Of a stretch of 64,000 nt of DNA, positions 37,247 to 49,106 are shown one piece after another. The translations under genes and the position numbers were made by a program. Each line of letters opens with the position of its first letter. The first letter of the stretch is position 1. The DNA is taken from contig OZ234503.1 of assembly GCA_965153455.1 (NCBI GenBank), positions 12,963,118 to 13,027,117 on the forward strand, written 5' to 3'. A model generated the notes under the pieces. That model saw nothing but the letters and a program-made list of their open reading frames with translations. It was not told where the DNA came from and searched no databases. This DNA is from Sphagnum compactum (Eukaryota > Bryophyta > Sphagnopsida > Sphagnales).

Positions 37247-37803
37247 TTTTTTTCCTTCCCTGGGGTCTTATATATGTAATCATGATAAACTTTCAAAGAG
37301 CCACAGTATGAAAACCCACCAAAATATGCATATCATTAATGTAACATTTTCATCATTATATAGTCTACAAGGACTTATGATATAAGGGTATGCCCAATTC
37401 AAGCACCTACAACAATTCATGTTACATAAGAAAAACATAAGTCTCATCACATTCATGTCAATTAAGACATAGTCACAATTGCAAGGTATCCTGCCTCAAA
37501 TCACCAGAGGCGTCCATATTCACTAAAACAAAAATTGTTTGCATTCAAGTGCATAAATATCTTATATCTAAACGATGCCATACATCCTAATACAAATTTG
37601 TATTGGGATCAATGATTACAACTCATTCAAAACACATGAAAATATACTAGTTGATGATATCATATGGTTAATGATTGAACATGTGTCATTTATTATGTCC
37701 ATGTTCATGTGCTTCATGTTCATGTTGGCAACAATTTCCATGTATACAGTTCTCACACAACAACATGATACCATCTTTGTCTAGAGTGCTTACTGTTCAA
37801 AAC
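37247..37803. other. No gene recognised
   Basis: AT-rich spacer between the MITE-like element and the 3' end of the ELP6 gene. Nothing else seen. Confidence 0.35.
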
Positions 37804-39774
37804 TCAAAATTTGCCTCCAGGATGAGAAAAAAGGACACTGCTTTCCAACAGCTTGAACTGTAGGGTACAAGGTGCTCTTCGGAATTCAGCACTACACAAT
37901 GCATCTGTCCAGTGAACAACTGACACCTGCCCATGGACGTCAGTGGCTAGGCCTGTAGATAGTGGATCCACTGTAACAATTACATCTGCACTGTGCTCCA
38001 ACTCTTGCACTAATGCTGCAGCAGGTGATTGAGCTCCAGCATCCACTGGCAGAGATAAGCCTCGGTTACTATCTGTGTCTGCATGGACCAGAGCAACTAC
38101 CCCACACCTCTAAAGGCACAGGCAAGGAGGAGGGAAGAAGGTCAGATAGACTGCAAGGATAGACTGTTCTTCAACGATTGCATCAGCACTCAATATAAAG
38201 GGATTCTGACCATCTCCTCTTCAAAACTTCAATCCTTTGAAATAGCTGAAATCCACAATTAATGTCCTACATAACTGTTTCATGCTAGGAGTTTGTATCC
38301 AATGTTGTGTTTGTATTCTTGTAAATAGGATCCTGCCTTGCCTTGCCAATTTCTGCTACATGTCATGACAGATAAAATTCGGCTGATCATAACAATGATG
38401 TAAAAGTACTAAAGCCAATGCCAAGCATGAATGAGTGCAACTTAACAAAATGGAAGCTCAACTTACATGACTGCCCGAATATAGGGCTCTGCAGTAGTGC
38501 AAAAAAGCAAGAACTTCATTTTGCACACCACCTGCCAAGACCTCCAAAAGTGATGCATCATCTATAATTATCACCATCCTCTCCTCACCATATTTTTGCA
38601 TTTCTCGTCTCTTTACACATTCGTTCACTCTTTCATACAGCCCAAAGAGAGCACTTTGTTTCAACCCCTTGGTCCATATCGACCCTGGTGGGTCTGCAGC
38701 TGGAAACAAATCCAACAACTTTTGAATCATCTAAAACTTCTAGATACTGGAAGGCTTCTGATTGACTTTCACAGTTTCAGTCTATCTACAATTCATTTCA
38801 ATGCTATACATATTCTCTTCTATGGGCACTGTCCTGTGAACACCAGCAAGGATTTAGGAAGGTCTTAAATCGATGCAAGTTGTTGTCTTAACAGAACAAC
38901 CATTGCTGCAAAACAATTCCCACTCTAGACCTAATGCAAGAGATTTATCATTTGAGAGTTTTGTATAACAACCTGGTGAAGGTACATGTTGGGCGCTTTT
39001 TCCAAGATGTCTGTCGGTATACTGGTGCTTTTGGGTTGAGCTCTGTTGCTCATTACTATCAGAGACCATGTCCAGAAAAATAAGTCGTCCACTGTTGCGA
39101 TAAGAAATGAGATTGCAACCCTTCATCAACAACACATGCCACTTGTAAGCTTCTCCATATCCAATCAGTTGCTCGTGTTATTTCACAAATGTTGAAATGT
39201 CAGTTCCAACATTTTCAATCCAAAAGCCCATTTTGTATGAATTCAGAGGACCATATCTTCAGAACACAAAAGAAACAGAAATTACAAAATCACGTCCGAA
39301 TTTAGTTTGACATGCAAAAACCAGTTTTCAACTATGTGAAGAGAGAAAATCCAAATTTCTCTTTACTGTGGAAAGAGAGGCAAAACATACTTAGAAAAAA
39401 CTATGTCAGAAAAAACTTGGGAGAGATGAGTTCTATATCCTCCTAAGTTCAGCAACTTTTTTATGCCTTAAACCCTGAAAATTCAGTCCCTTCCTGTTCC
39501 GAATCTCAAGAAGTCAGTCCCTTTCGAATATTACCTGCTTTCTGGAGATCCGATTATAATGTGAGAAGGGCTCGGACAATGCCAGAAATAACACTCTGGT
39601 GGTGCCACCACCAGCCTCGTCTTCACTTGCATGTGGTGCAGCCAGAAGCTTCTTCAGAAAGTAATTCAAAAGGAAAGCTCCTTTGGCTGCCACACTGTCT
39701 TCAATCAGTATCAGGGATCCAGGCAGTAGTTTCCTGGCGTCTAACCCTAAAATCTCTTCCATCATCTCCGACAT
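37804..39774 (-). CDS. ELP6: Elongator complex protein 6 (4 exons)
   Basis: ELP6 is a RecA-like subunit of the Elp456 ring, which assists tRNA wobble-uridine modification by Elongator. Reverse-strand exons by consensus: 39774-39535, 39120-38986, 38730-38467, 38109-37804, about 314 residues. The start at 39774 gives MSEMMEEILGLDARKLLPGS, then LILIEDSVAAKGAFLLNYFL, the degenerate P-loop strand and helix. LFLALSEPFSHYNRISRKQ, GCNLISYRNSGRLIFLDMV, ERMVIIIDDASLLEVLAGG, VLAFLHYCRALYSGSH, CGVVALVHADTDS and DVIVTVDPLSTGLATDVHGQ follow in family order. As usual for ELP6 there is no true Walker A GKT. The exon 2/3 junction is the least certain; a donor at CCA/G joined to an acceptor before ACCCACC is an alternative. 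The gene is divergent from the acyl-CoA-binding gene, about 540 bp apart. Confidence 0.88.
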
Positions 39775-39901
39775 CCCACCTGCCACAAACTCGACTCTCA
39801 ATTCCCTGTCACAATAACAGAAAACAGCGAAAAGCAAACGCATGAGAGAGACACACACAAGACACCTACGACAAGGGTTTTGCGCGCATTCTCCTCTTCC
39901 C

Positions 39902-39910
39902 AAACCCTAA
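39902..39910 (+). promoter_or_regulatory. Telo-box upstream of ELP6
   Basis: A perfect AAACCCTAA, about 130 bp upstream of the ELP6 start codon. Telo-boxes are common in promoters of plant translation and cell-growth genes. Confidence 0.5.
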
Positions 39911-40315
39911 ATGTAAGATAGAAGATACTTATGGTGAGCATCAATTCAAAGCTGTCAGAATTTTTTTAGCAAGAGCATAACCAAGTAGTTGTAAGTTGGA
40001 ACTCTATGAACTTGCCTTCTGAAATTTTGACGATCCGTAGCTGGCACCTCCAAGTGGAACAAGAATCTGCCCGTCTAATTCCAGCAGATTCTACGAGCGC
40101 TCACAAGGTAGAGAATTACACAAGGTACTATGTCCCAAAGACCAGAATGTGTACCATAGACCTACGGCAGTCGGACTGACTGAAATGTCGACCACCTTGA
40201 GGTGCTGAAAACAAAAAAACCCTCTCTGAACACAGAAGGAGTGTAACAACCAGATCTAGGGAGGGGGAAATTCTCGAAACAAGAGACTTCCTCTTATGTC
40301 ACAAGCTTTTCTCAG

Positions 40316-43300
40316 ATGCTCCAGAACTCCTCCAGACGCAAGACCAAGACCTCCGGTTTGACCAGGACCTCCTCCTCCTCCTCCTCCTCCTCCCCTTCAA
40401 GAACAGCAGTGAACACGACACTATGCGAGAAGTTCACGCATGGGAATCTGAAGAAGCCAAAACAGAAAAATCTGCTTAACAGGGGGGAGAAGAAGCAGCC
40501 TGACCACTGGTTTGTAGCAGCATTACCATTTCCTGATCGCTTTTATGCTGGAGCAGCATATGCGGGCCTTTCTGCAACTCACCCTGCAATGTTGATTCAC
40601 TCAAGTCATCATCTCTTGGGTTGCTTCTCAGATGAGACAATCCTTCTTCTCTATGGGCTTTACAAGCAGGTCCACCATTTGGTCCTTCTCATCAAGAAGC
40701 AAGTTTCCAAGAAATTGTTTGCCATGCTGGTGGATGCTGTCAAGTAACATTCCCAGCCGTATGTTGTGTGTTTGCCTGGTACAAGCGTTTTGTCTGATAT
40801 AAGCATTTGATTTCTTGGAGCAAGCCATTGTGTGATATGCCATTTGGTTGAGTGCAAGCTCCTAGAATGCAATGACTTTTGGCATCAAGGATGCTCAGAA
40901 GCATTGTATTGGATGCTATTTATAAACTGGATTTATGGAGAATAACAGACCAGTTGAATGGTGTTACAAGGCTGAGAAGTTGGAGTGTTCATCTGAGCAG
41001 GCAACTGTGGGACCCTGCAACCTATCAAAATGGAGTTGGAATGTGATTGATCTTGCAAAGTGGACAAGGTACAGTATACTTGTGCATTTTCAAGGTCTTT
41101 TGACAGATCTCAATTTATGCAGCTACTCAGTTGACCTCTATACTTTAGACATGATGAGGGCAACTTTCATCATCTTATGATACCAAATCTGTGGAAAGAA
41201 AGCACAATGTGCACTGTGAGGCCTTTTCCTCGGCCAATTTCCCACTAATGTGACATTTACCTTCTCAGCAGGGGGTTGTGTTTTTAAGTTTATGTTCACT
41301 TTCAAGTCCCAACAAGTCCCAAACTGTTCCTACCTATGCTTAGGATCAAGCAGGTAGTGAGCAATGGTTGATGGCAAGCAGCAGCCTTTAATGGAGCTTT
41401 ATGACAAGGCTTCATGCTTTTTGGCTTCCATCAAGGATTTTTTTTTTCAAGTTGATTGAACACTGCAATTTCAGCCTTTATTCTAGCATCCCATTGTGCT
41501 CATTTGTGACTCACAATAGAAACTTACTGCTAGTTCAGTTATTAGACTTTGCATAATTCCAAAAAAAATCAAGGTTTCTTGGCCAGGCTGGGTTTTAGGA
41601 TCTATGCTCTGTCAGCATGAGTGATGAAGCAAAGATGTGTCCACAGGCTGGTTTCTCTTTATATATGGAGAGCAGAGAATGAAGCATAGTGAACTGGTCT
41701 TTGGTTATGGCTCTGCAAGTTTTAGTGATGCTGAATCTGCTCTAATATTCTTTGTGGGGGGTTTGTTTTTGTAGTTGGAATCAGCTGGGAAGAATGGACT
41801 TAATGGAGGCTATGAGGCTCTTCATTTGAACACTAGAGGTTGGTTCTGTACACTTTTTCAGAATTGGGGGCATTTGTCATCACCATGGTGTTGTCTGAAA
41901 GCAACTTGCTGGATGACTGTTGACTGATGAAGGAGTCATTTCGCACATAGTTTACAAAAGCTCACCTTCCATTTGTTTTCACATCTGGATGATTCCAATC
42001 TCAATCTGCTCATTCCCTTCTTGTCTTGTTGTGCTTATAGGCAAGGATCCTAGCTGGTGGTCAAAAGCTCAAGAGCTGGACAAAGAGGTCACATTGGACA
42101 CTGTAGGCTGCCAAACGCTGCTTGCACATTATCATTGGACTGAAGCAACTTGTTCATTTCCTTTTGCAAAGCTTTGCTGTACAGTATTTAGTTCAATCAA
42201 CCCATGTCCAAATGTGCATTTAGTCTGTTTATCCTGCTGCTTTGATACAGGAAATCTCCAAGCCACCCCCTCCTGTTGCAGACTCAGAACCCGTGGCACA
42301 GGAAGAAATGGACAATGAGAAGCTGGTCGTGGAGGTGGAATTGAATGGGGATGATAAAGTGGAGGACACACCTATGGTAGTGGTTCCATCTGCATCAAAT
42401 GACATTTTGAAAGTAAATGGAATCTTTAGCACAGAAGATGTGGAGGATGTTGCAGAGGGAATCAGGGCAATTGCTGTTTACAATGAATGGGTATCACCGA
42501 CTGTGACAGGTCAAAGGCCCTCAGCTTACTACCAGGTGATGAACAACTATGCTGACCAACAGTTGTCTCTTGTCGTGATGGATTTGTCAAATTGTTTGTT
42601 TTCTATCTTAAAACGTACAGATCAGGCATGAGTGGTTTTAGCCTGAAATGCACAGTTTCTTGTTCTCTGAGGCGAGAACAACTTTGTTGGATTCTAAGTG
42701 TAGTATTTCAAAGGCCACCTCTAGTGCTCCAAGTAAAGGCATGGATTACTTGCTTGTGATTTGGTTAGGCCAAAAGATTGTCACTCTAGAATGCTCATTG
42801 AACTTCTGGAGAGACCAAGATTGGTCAGTGAGGTGTCTGAGGTGAGATTGTCTGGAATTCATATTTAGCTCACTGTTCAACTTCTTCACTTTGCAGGATG
42901 ATCTGGGCTCTAATCCAAAATGAGTTCTGCTGAACAGATCAGAACCTGAACTTGCAGCATGCAGCAGGAGTTGTAGATAATAAGATGTATATTATTGGAG
43001 GTAATCACAATGGTCACTACTTGAACAATGTGCAGGTACACACATCTTTCTTTAAGACACGACATATCTTTAAGTTTGAATGCAGAAAGAATCAGGAACT
43101 ATTGCAAGTTTCTAGAATGTCTGATTCTTCACGGTTTTCCTATCTTAATCGTTAGACTTCTAATTCTATGCTGATGTGGTGTTGTGTTATCTTCAGGTTC
43201 TTGATCTGAAAACTCTTGAATGGTCAAAGGTGGACAAAGTTCCCCAATCCCCTCTCTCACTACAGCAGAAACAATCTCCATATCGGTTCCCTCCATGTGC

Positions 43301-46300
43301 AGGGCATAGCCTGGTATGGGGTCTACATGGTCATTTGTGGTCTAAGACTTGAAAGTTATGATCATACATTAAGGACCATCTGTGAGTTCAAACTCTCCAT
43401 TGTTACTTCGGAATGCCTGTACATATTGTTATCTCAAGTTGGCTGCAAGTCCTACAATGAGCATTTGAGTGGGACCTCATGCTGAATTATGCACAGGTCT
43501 GTTTGGGGCACAAAGCTGCTTGCAGTGGCTGGCCATTCAAAAGAGCCAGTTGATACTGTAATAGGTGTGGCAACTCCCTCAGGCTGTACTCTGGTCATAA
43601 TCTGAACTGATTTGTTATATTGTGTGTTCCTCAAGAAATTTGACTGTCTGAATGCTTGTTCTAAGTAAGAGTATCCTTCTGTTGTCCTTGCAGTATGTGC
43701 TTTTGATACACACACTGTGACCTGGACAATTCTTGATGTCTATGGCAAGTCTCCTGTAAGATTTGCTTCTGCTTCCCTCTTCATAACTTGTTCCAATGTG
43801 CTCTTTGCAGATGGACTAAAATGACATGGGTGCTTTCTTACATTTTCTTTTATCCAGATTGCACATGGTGGCCAATCAGTGACACTTGTGGGTTCAACCT
43901 TCTTTATGTTTGGAGGGGAAGATTCAAAAAGGCACCTTATGGATGATCTCAACATTCTGGACTTGGAATCACTGACATGGGAGGCTATTGAAACAAGGTA
44001 CACTTCCACAGCTCCTACACCATGATCATGTTGTCACTCTCATGTTCAAAGATAATAGCTTGATATACATGGTGTGTCTGCTGCCCAAACAGCTTCAGCA
44101 CATCTTGAAGGTCACTCTTGTTTGGCCTTTTTTTTCCACAACACCTTTGCAGTGTGCCCCTCTGCCATACCTTTTGTAACTGCAGGGAAACTTACTTGGC
44201 TGTAGCTGTGGTGTTGGATTTGCAGTGGGACAAGACCATCCTCATGTACAGACCATGTTGCAGCAGTTCATGGAGACCGTTATCTTTTCTTACTTGTTGG
44301 CAGCTCACATTCTAGCTGGTATGACTTGTATGTACTCGACCTTGAGTGTAAGGTGTTCTCTCCACCTCACATTTTGTTAGCAGCCAAAGCAGTTTTCAGT
44401 TTCCCCATTTTTGTGTACTCTATGCAATCATGAAACCATGTGGAATGCTTGAGACAGTGGGCTTGATATGAGTTTACTTGTGTCCTGATTATCATGTAAC
44501 ACTCAACTGCACCATCAATGTTAATGTACAGCTTGTGCCTGTTGCCATTAGATGCTAGTATTCTATGTAAAGCAGCAAGGAAGGTCCTGGTTATTTTGTT
44601 CTCAACTGGACATCACCATGGAAATTGATTAGAAACACTGACAAGCCCTATGTGAGGCCATTTGACTTCCACCCACACACAAACCAAATTAATGGAACAT
44701 GATGGCCAGGAAAAGTTGATTCACTTGTATAAATATGAAGGTCGATTCAATTCTTCTTTGGCATGAGAAGTTTTACAACCACACATAACTGCCTCTATAA
44801 GATCTGAAGGTAGAGGGTGAATGTGGTGTGATGACCTTTGGCAGATGGTGTGGTCACAACCACAGACGCAAGGCACTGTGCCATCACCATGTGCGAGGCA
44901 TGCTGGTGCCACTATTGGTAAAAGTTTTTATATCATTGGCAGTGGAGATAATAAGAGTGATATTTACAGGAGCTCCCTTCTTTTTTTTCTGTTCTGAGTG
45001 GATTGGATTTCTTCAACATTCACCATATCTGAGATAACTGATTCTGAAGAAGTGGTTTTAGGGTTTTTACTTCCAGCAGTTTGTGCTTGGATCCAATTTC
45101 ATTCAATTGACCTCAAGGTCTTTGCCAGTTTCTGTTTGTAGATAAACTTGTTTAGTGATGTTACAGTTCCTGATCTGAGTGTGATGGTGAAACAGGCATT
45201 TCTGATACGCTAGTTCTGAACATGGACACCTTGTGTGGTCATTAGTAGCCTCTGTCGAGGGACAAACAGCTATTTCAAGTGAGGTGAGCATTGTATTGCT
45301 TATGCTTGGTATTCTATGCAGTTTTGAACTGCTGTTCCACCTGGCTTGTAAGGCAAGGGCAAGCTGGGAACTACTTCACTTGCCACAGTAGTGCATTAAT
45401 AATGCATTTCTGAACATCTCCACTGTTTTACGTGATACATTGCTCTTGTACTTTCTGTTGTAAATAAGTGGAGGTAGACAAGAGTGTTAATCTCAAGAAA
45501 GTCGCATTGTTTATCATGGCAAGGACAGGGTTTGAGTGTGGTGGTTGTTGAGGACTCCTTAGTTGCATTTGGTGGATACAACGGACACTTCAAGAATCAG
45601 GTGCGTAGTTTGATCCCTTTGTATCCTTTCCTTTTCCATGACATCAGATCAAGAATGTGTAGTGAGAGCACTAAGTGAATATTGTCTTTATTGCAGGTGC
45701 ATGTGTTTTGAACATCTCCTCCAGAGAAGTTACAACCAAAGATTTTGGAATCTCCAGCTGCTGCTGCAGCTGCAGCATTTGCAGCTCCTCTACCAGTGCT
45801 CAGTTCTCTAAATGGCACCATCATTGTCTCCAGATCCAGAAGAACCAGTGTCAGAGTCTGTGCAAGAGAATTTTGATGTGGAGCAGCTGAGAGAAGAGCC
45901 AGATGTACATTCCAAAGTCCTTTTCAGGCATATATAAGTAGCACACACAACTGTGTCCTATGGAGGGTTTGTGCTTGTGCGTACTAACACCTTATGTTGC
46001 ATGTTTGTAGTGTGCTTTAGACAGCAGTGCAACAAGCAAGAAACTGGCATTAGCCCTTAAAGTGAATGAAGAGCTGCAGGAGGCAACCTTGGCAGCACAA
46101 TCTGACTGTTCAAAGCTACAAAGTGAGCTTGCAATGGCCCAGTTTTCTTCATCTGAATTAGAACAGATCTGATCCCTGTCTTGATCTTGCCATGTCCTCA
46201 CTAGTCAGAAATCCTTTATTTGCTGTTTGAAGTCCAATTGGATTCCATTGATCAGGGCTTTTGTTAGTTTGTGGCCCAAAGTAGTGCAGAGTTGTCTTTC

Positions 46301-47224
46301 GGTTTTGGAAAATGGAACAGTTGAGATTTTGAAGATGTCACTGATTGAATCGGTTCATGTTGCTGAGATGGCCTTTTGCATGCTCCCCTTGGGAGTTTCT
46401 AGTATCCATGCAGTTAATTTTTGGCAGAGGGTTCTGTGGCCTCTATCTTGGCATGCATCTTCCATGGTGCTGCAAACATTTTTGTTTTTACATGTTCAGG
46501 ATATCATTTTTGCACAGAAGCACAAACTGACCTAATAAGCAAATTACACACCCTGAAAGACAACTACTCAGAATGAAGGTTTATGCAATTCCACACAAAT
46601 CTGCTTCTTTTGTAGGAGCTGCACTCTGTCGTGGGCAGCTGGCAGCAGAACAATCCAGGTCATTCTGCCTTGAGGTAATATCTAATATCAGTGACAACAT
46701 CAAGGATGAGTTAGGCAATAGACAGTTGGATGAGTAAAAGGATCCTTCTATAGATTGAAGAATGGTCACTTATCCGTCGTGCTTTTCTGAGTTTAGGCTG
46801 GTTATTTGTGTTGTTTTTGCTTTGTATTATTGTGCTGTTGACTCTTCAGTTACTTAGTGTTCATAAATATGCAAAGGAAGTATGGGTCAAAAGAGTAGGG
46901 AGAGTGGTTTGTCCAGGGGGGAGTATTTGGGGGATTTTGAGATTGCAATGGAAGGGTTGGGAGTGCTGTCAGACAGTAACCAGAGAAATTGAGTTTGTTC
47001 TTCTAGCATTCCTTACTTTGTTAGAATGTATTGCACAGGTGGATGTGGCAGAGTTAAGGCAAAAGCTCCAGTGTATGGAGATCTTGCAATGGGAGCTGGA
47101 CCTTCTGTGGTGTCAGAAGGATGCCTCAAAGGAAACCGTGATTCAAGCTGCACAAAAGCAGGGCACTGGTGTTTGGAGATGGCTTGCAGGCAGTCCACCA
47201 GATAGCGATGGTGTAGAGGACTGA
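40316..47224 (+). pseudogene. Acyl-CoA-binding domain/kelch protein gene with stops and frameshifts
   Basis: Intact plant homologues (ACBP4/5 class) bind acyl-CoA in the cytosol. The order is complete. The ACB domain has PDRFYAGAAYAGLS, FSDETILLLYGLYKQ, ATVGPCNLSKWSWNVIDLAK and WNQLGRMDLMEAMRLFI. Kelch repeats run from AAGVVDNKMYIIGGNHNGHY through GGQSVTLVGSTFFMFGGED, DHVAAVHGDRYLF, WSQPQTQGTVPSP and VVVVEDSLVAFGGYNGHF. A coiled coil follows, then VDVAELRQKLQCMEILQ and the C-terminal GVWRWLAGSPP. Exons include 40316-40669, 41001-41068, 41775-41838, 42251-42535, 42958-43035, 43197-43313 and about 47040-47224. Breaks: an in-frame TGA at 41827-41829; a one-base loss in the MDTL-WSLV exon near 45230; a TGA near 45713; frameshifts near 45810 and in the ELHSV exon near 46635. 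Splice signals are largely kept, so the decay is recent, or the assembly has errors. A long N-terminal Ser-rich extension is unusual. Confidence 0.85.
40372..40395 (+). repeat. (CTC)n coding microsatellite
   Basis: Eight tandem CTC triplets encode a poly-Ser run in the N-terminal extension of the acyl-CoA-binding gene. Confidence 0.8.
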
Positions 47225-47747
47225 TCTAACTATTCCTTGACATATACATACGTGTGTATATGTGTGTGGTGCATGCATATTATTGAATTCCAAGCACTAC
47301 AACAGCATGACCCTCATGTAACGGATTACAAGTGTTCGCTGTTTAAAATAGGCAGTACCCAATCTATTTACTTAACATTTATGTAGAGATCTGGGGTGTA
47401 ACAGGCATCTGACTAGGTTTCTAGGTTTTGCTGCTGGTGAAGCTTTTTTGCCAGGAGTCCTTTTCCAGTTTACTATTTGACCATCGAGAGGAATACTGTA
47501 GATAATACTAGGTTTATGCACCTGGTTAGTAGAGATTTGATCTCAATTCTGGCTTTTGAGGAATCAGGCATATTTGTGCAGCCTAATAATCTTGTCCCCT
47601 GCTGAGTCCCTGGGGAACAAACCATGTTGCAAATTTTCTTTGCTTGGGAGGGGATGGGAAACACTATGACCACCAGGCAGGCAGGATTGTCATGGAAGAG
47701 ACTGATTGTCACCAGTAATTTTATATGTGCATAGAGAATTGCTGTGG

Positions 47748-47770
47748 AGCAGCAGCAGCAGCAGCAGCAG
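47748..47770 (+). repeat. (AGC)n microsatellite
   Basis: About seven and a half uninterrupted AGC units in non-coding sequence. Confidence 0.9.
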
Positions 47771-48111
47771 TGTTGTCCATATGTTTTGGCAGAAACTCCT
47801 GAAGTGAGTTGGGGCATGTTTGTATCTCAGTTTAGCTCCGGATATTTTGCTGCCATTATACATGTGTTGATTTTCTTTACAATAAAATAAATGACTATGT
47901 TAGATGAGAATTCCAATGTGCCAAAATCTGTTCAGCTAGATCCTTGTCCTGCTGGTGCCGTGTTTTGGGACATCTTAATCAAGTGCTTGAAAGGGAGCTT
48001 TTTGGTGGCAGAAATTCAGTTCATGGATACATGAACAAGAAAGCCTTTCTTGATTCCAGACTACTTCGTCTCTGACATGTATTAATCTGTTACTAACCTG
48101 TGGAAGGACAG

Positions 48112-48147
48112 GGAAAGGAAAGGAAAGGAAAGGAAAGGAAAGGAAAG
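48112..48147 (+). repeat. (GGAAA)n microsatellite
   Basis: Seven uninterrupted pentanucleotide units in intergenic DNA. Confidence 0.95.
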
Positions 48148-48431
48148 AGATTACTGGTTACAGGATTGGTCTATTCATTTTAGCATATCATAGTTAAAAG
48201 GCAGAAGTGAATTACCCAGAGAGTATCCTAATACAATACATGCAATGGCAACACAAAAATGCAGAACCTGATATGCAACCTACATGTTTCTCAAAGTACA
48301 GGAACCCACAAAATATAGATCTGAGCATCCATGATCAAGAATGTAATCTATCAGCTACACATTCCTTCAATGTAAAGACAAAAATGTAGGTCTGAACATC
48401 CTTGATAAAACCTAACTATCAGACTAAAGAT

Positions 48432-48809
48432 TCAGTATAGTACACAGTTCAACAAGGAGAAAAACATGGAACTGATTCTAGGAAAGCAGACATACAAAAC
48501 TGACCGAGCCAGATATGGGAGAGATTGAGGGGTAAGCAAAGGCAGTGCCATAATGCTTGCCAATATGGCAACAACCACATGAGCAGCCAACCACAAAGGA
48601 AACTTTTGACAAGACATCTATTGTTGCCTCTTCATCTGTATCCGCAATCTTTCAGTAGGGTACAAGCTGCAGTGGATATCAGGGGCAGATGGATCTGGAA
48701 CAAGTATCTCCTTCTCTTCAACTACTGCATGCTCTGATTCTTTCTCTCTTGCTAGTTGCCTCTCAACGTACTCCAGAAACATCTTGCAAAATATGGCACT
48801 GCACATCAA
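48432..48809 (-). pseudogene. Unidentified coding-like fragment interrupted by an in-frame TAG
   Basis: On the reverse strand one frame reads FLEYVERQLAREKESEHAVV, then LVPDPSAPDIHCSLYPTERL to QMKRQQ. A TAG at 48618-48620 interrupts it. The same frame then continues as MSCQKFPLWLAAHVVVAILA with a clear hydrophobic membrane segment. Charged helix, PTER linker and membrane span together look like one eroded exon, with an acceptor-like TGTGCAG just upstream near 48815. I do not recognise the family. It could also be a real terminal exon ending at QMKRQQ. Confidence 0.35.
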
Positions 48810-49106
48810 CCCTCATGCATATCTAACAAGAACAATATGAATTAAAAAATAAATATTGGAGGAAAAAATGTTAATGATAAATGAAAAAATGAAAAGGATC
48901 TAGTTGGAATTTATTAGAGTTAAATAGTGCCTTTTTAGAACTGCCAAAAAAATAAAAATTCCTGAATGGATCCCCCACCAAATTGCATTGGCATTCCTCC
49001 AAAACTATCCAAATTTAAATATAAACATATCGCAAATTAAATGGCAATGTCTTTAGATTTATATCTTGAATTGAAACAAACCCAAAACCCAAAACTGATG
49101 CTATAA

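Larger units (their letters stand above)
47225..48431. other. Intergenic segment with microsatellites
   Basis: 3' flank of the acyl-CoA-binding gene. It contains a (CAG)n run at 47748-47770 and a (GGAAA)n run at 48112-48147. No coding homology. Confidence 0.5.
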
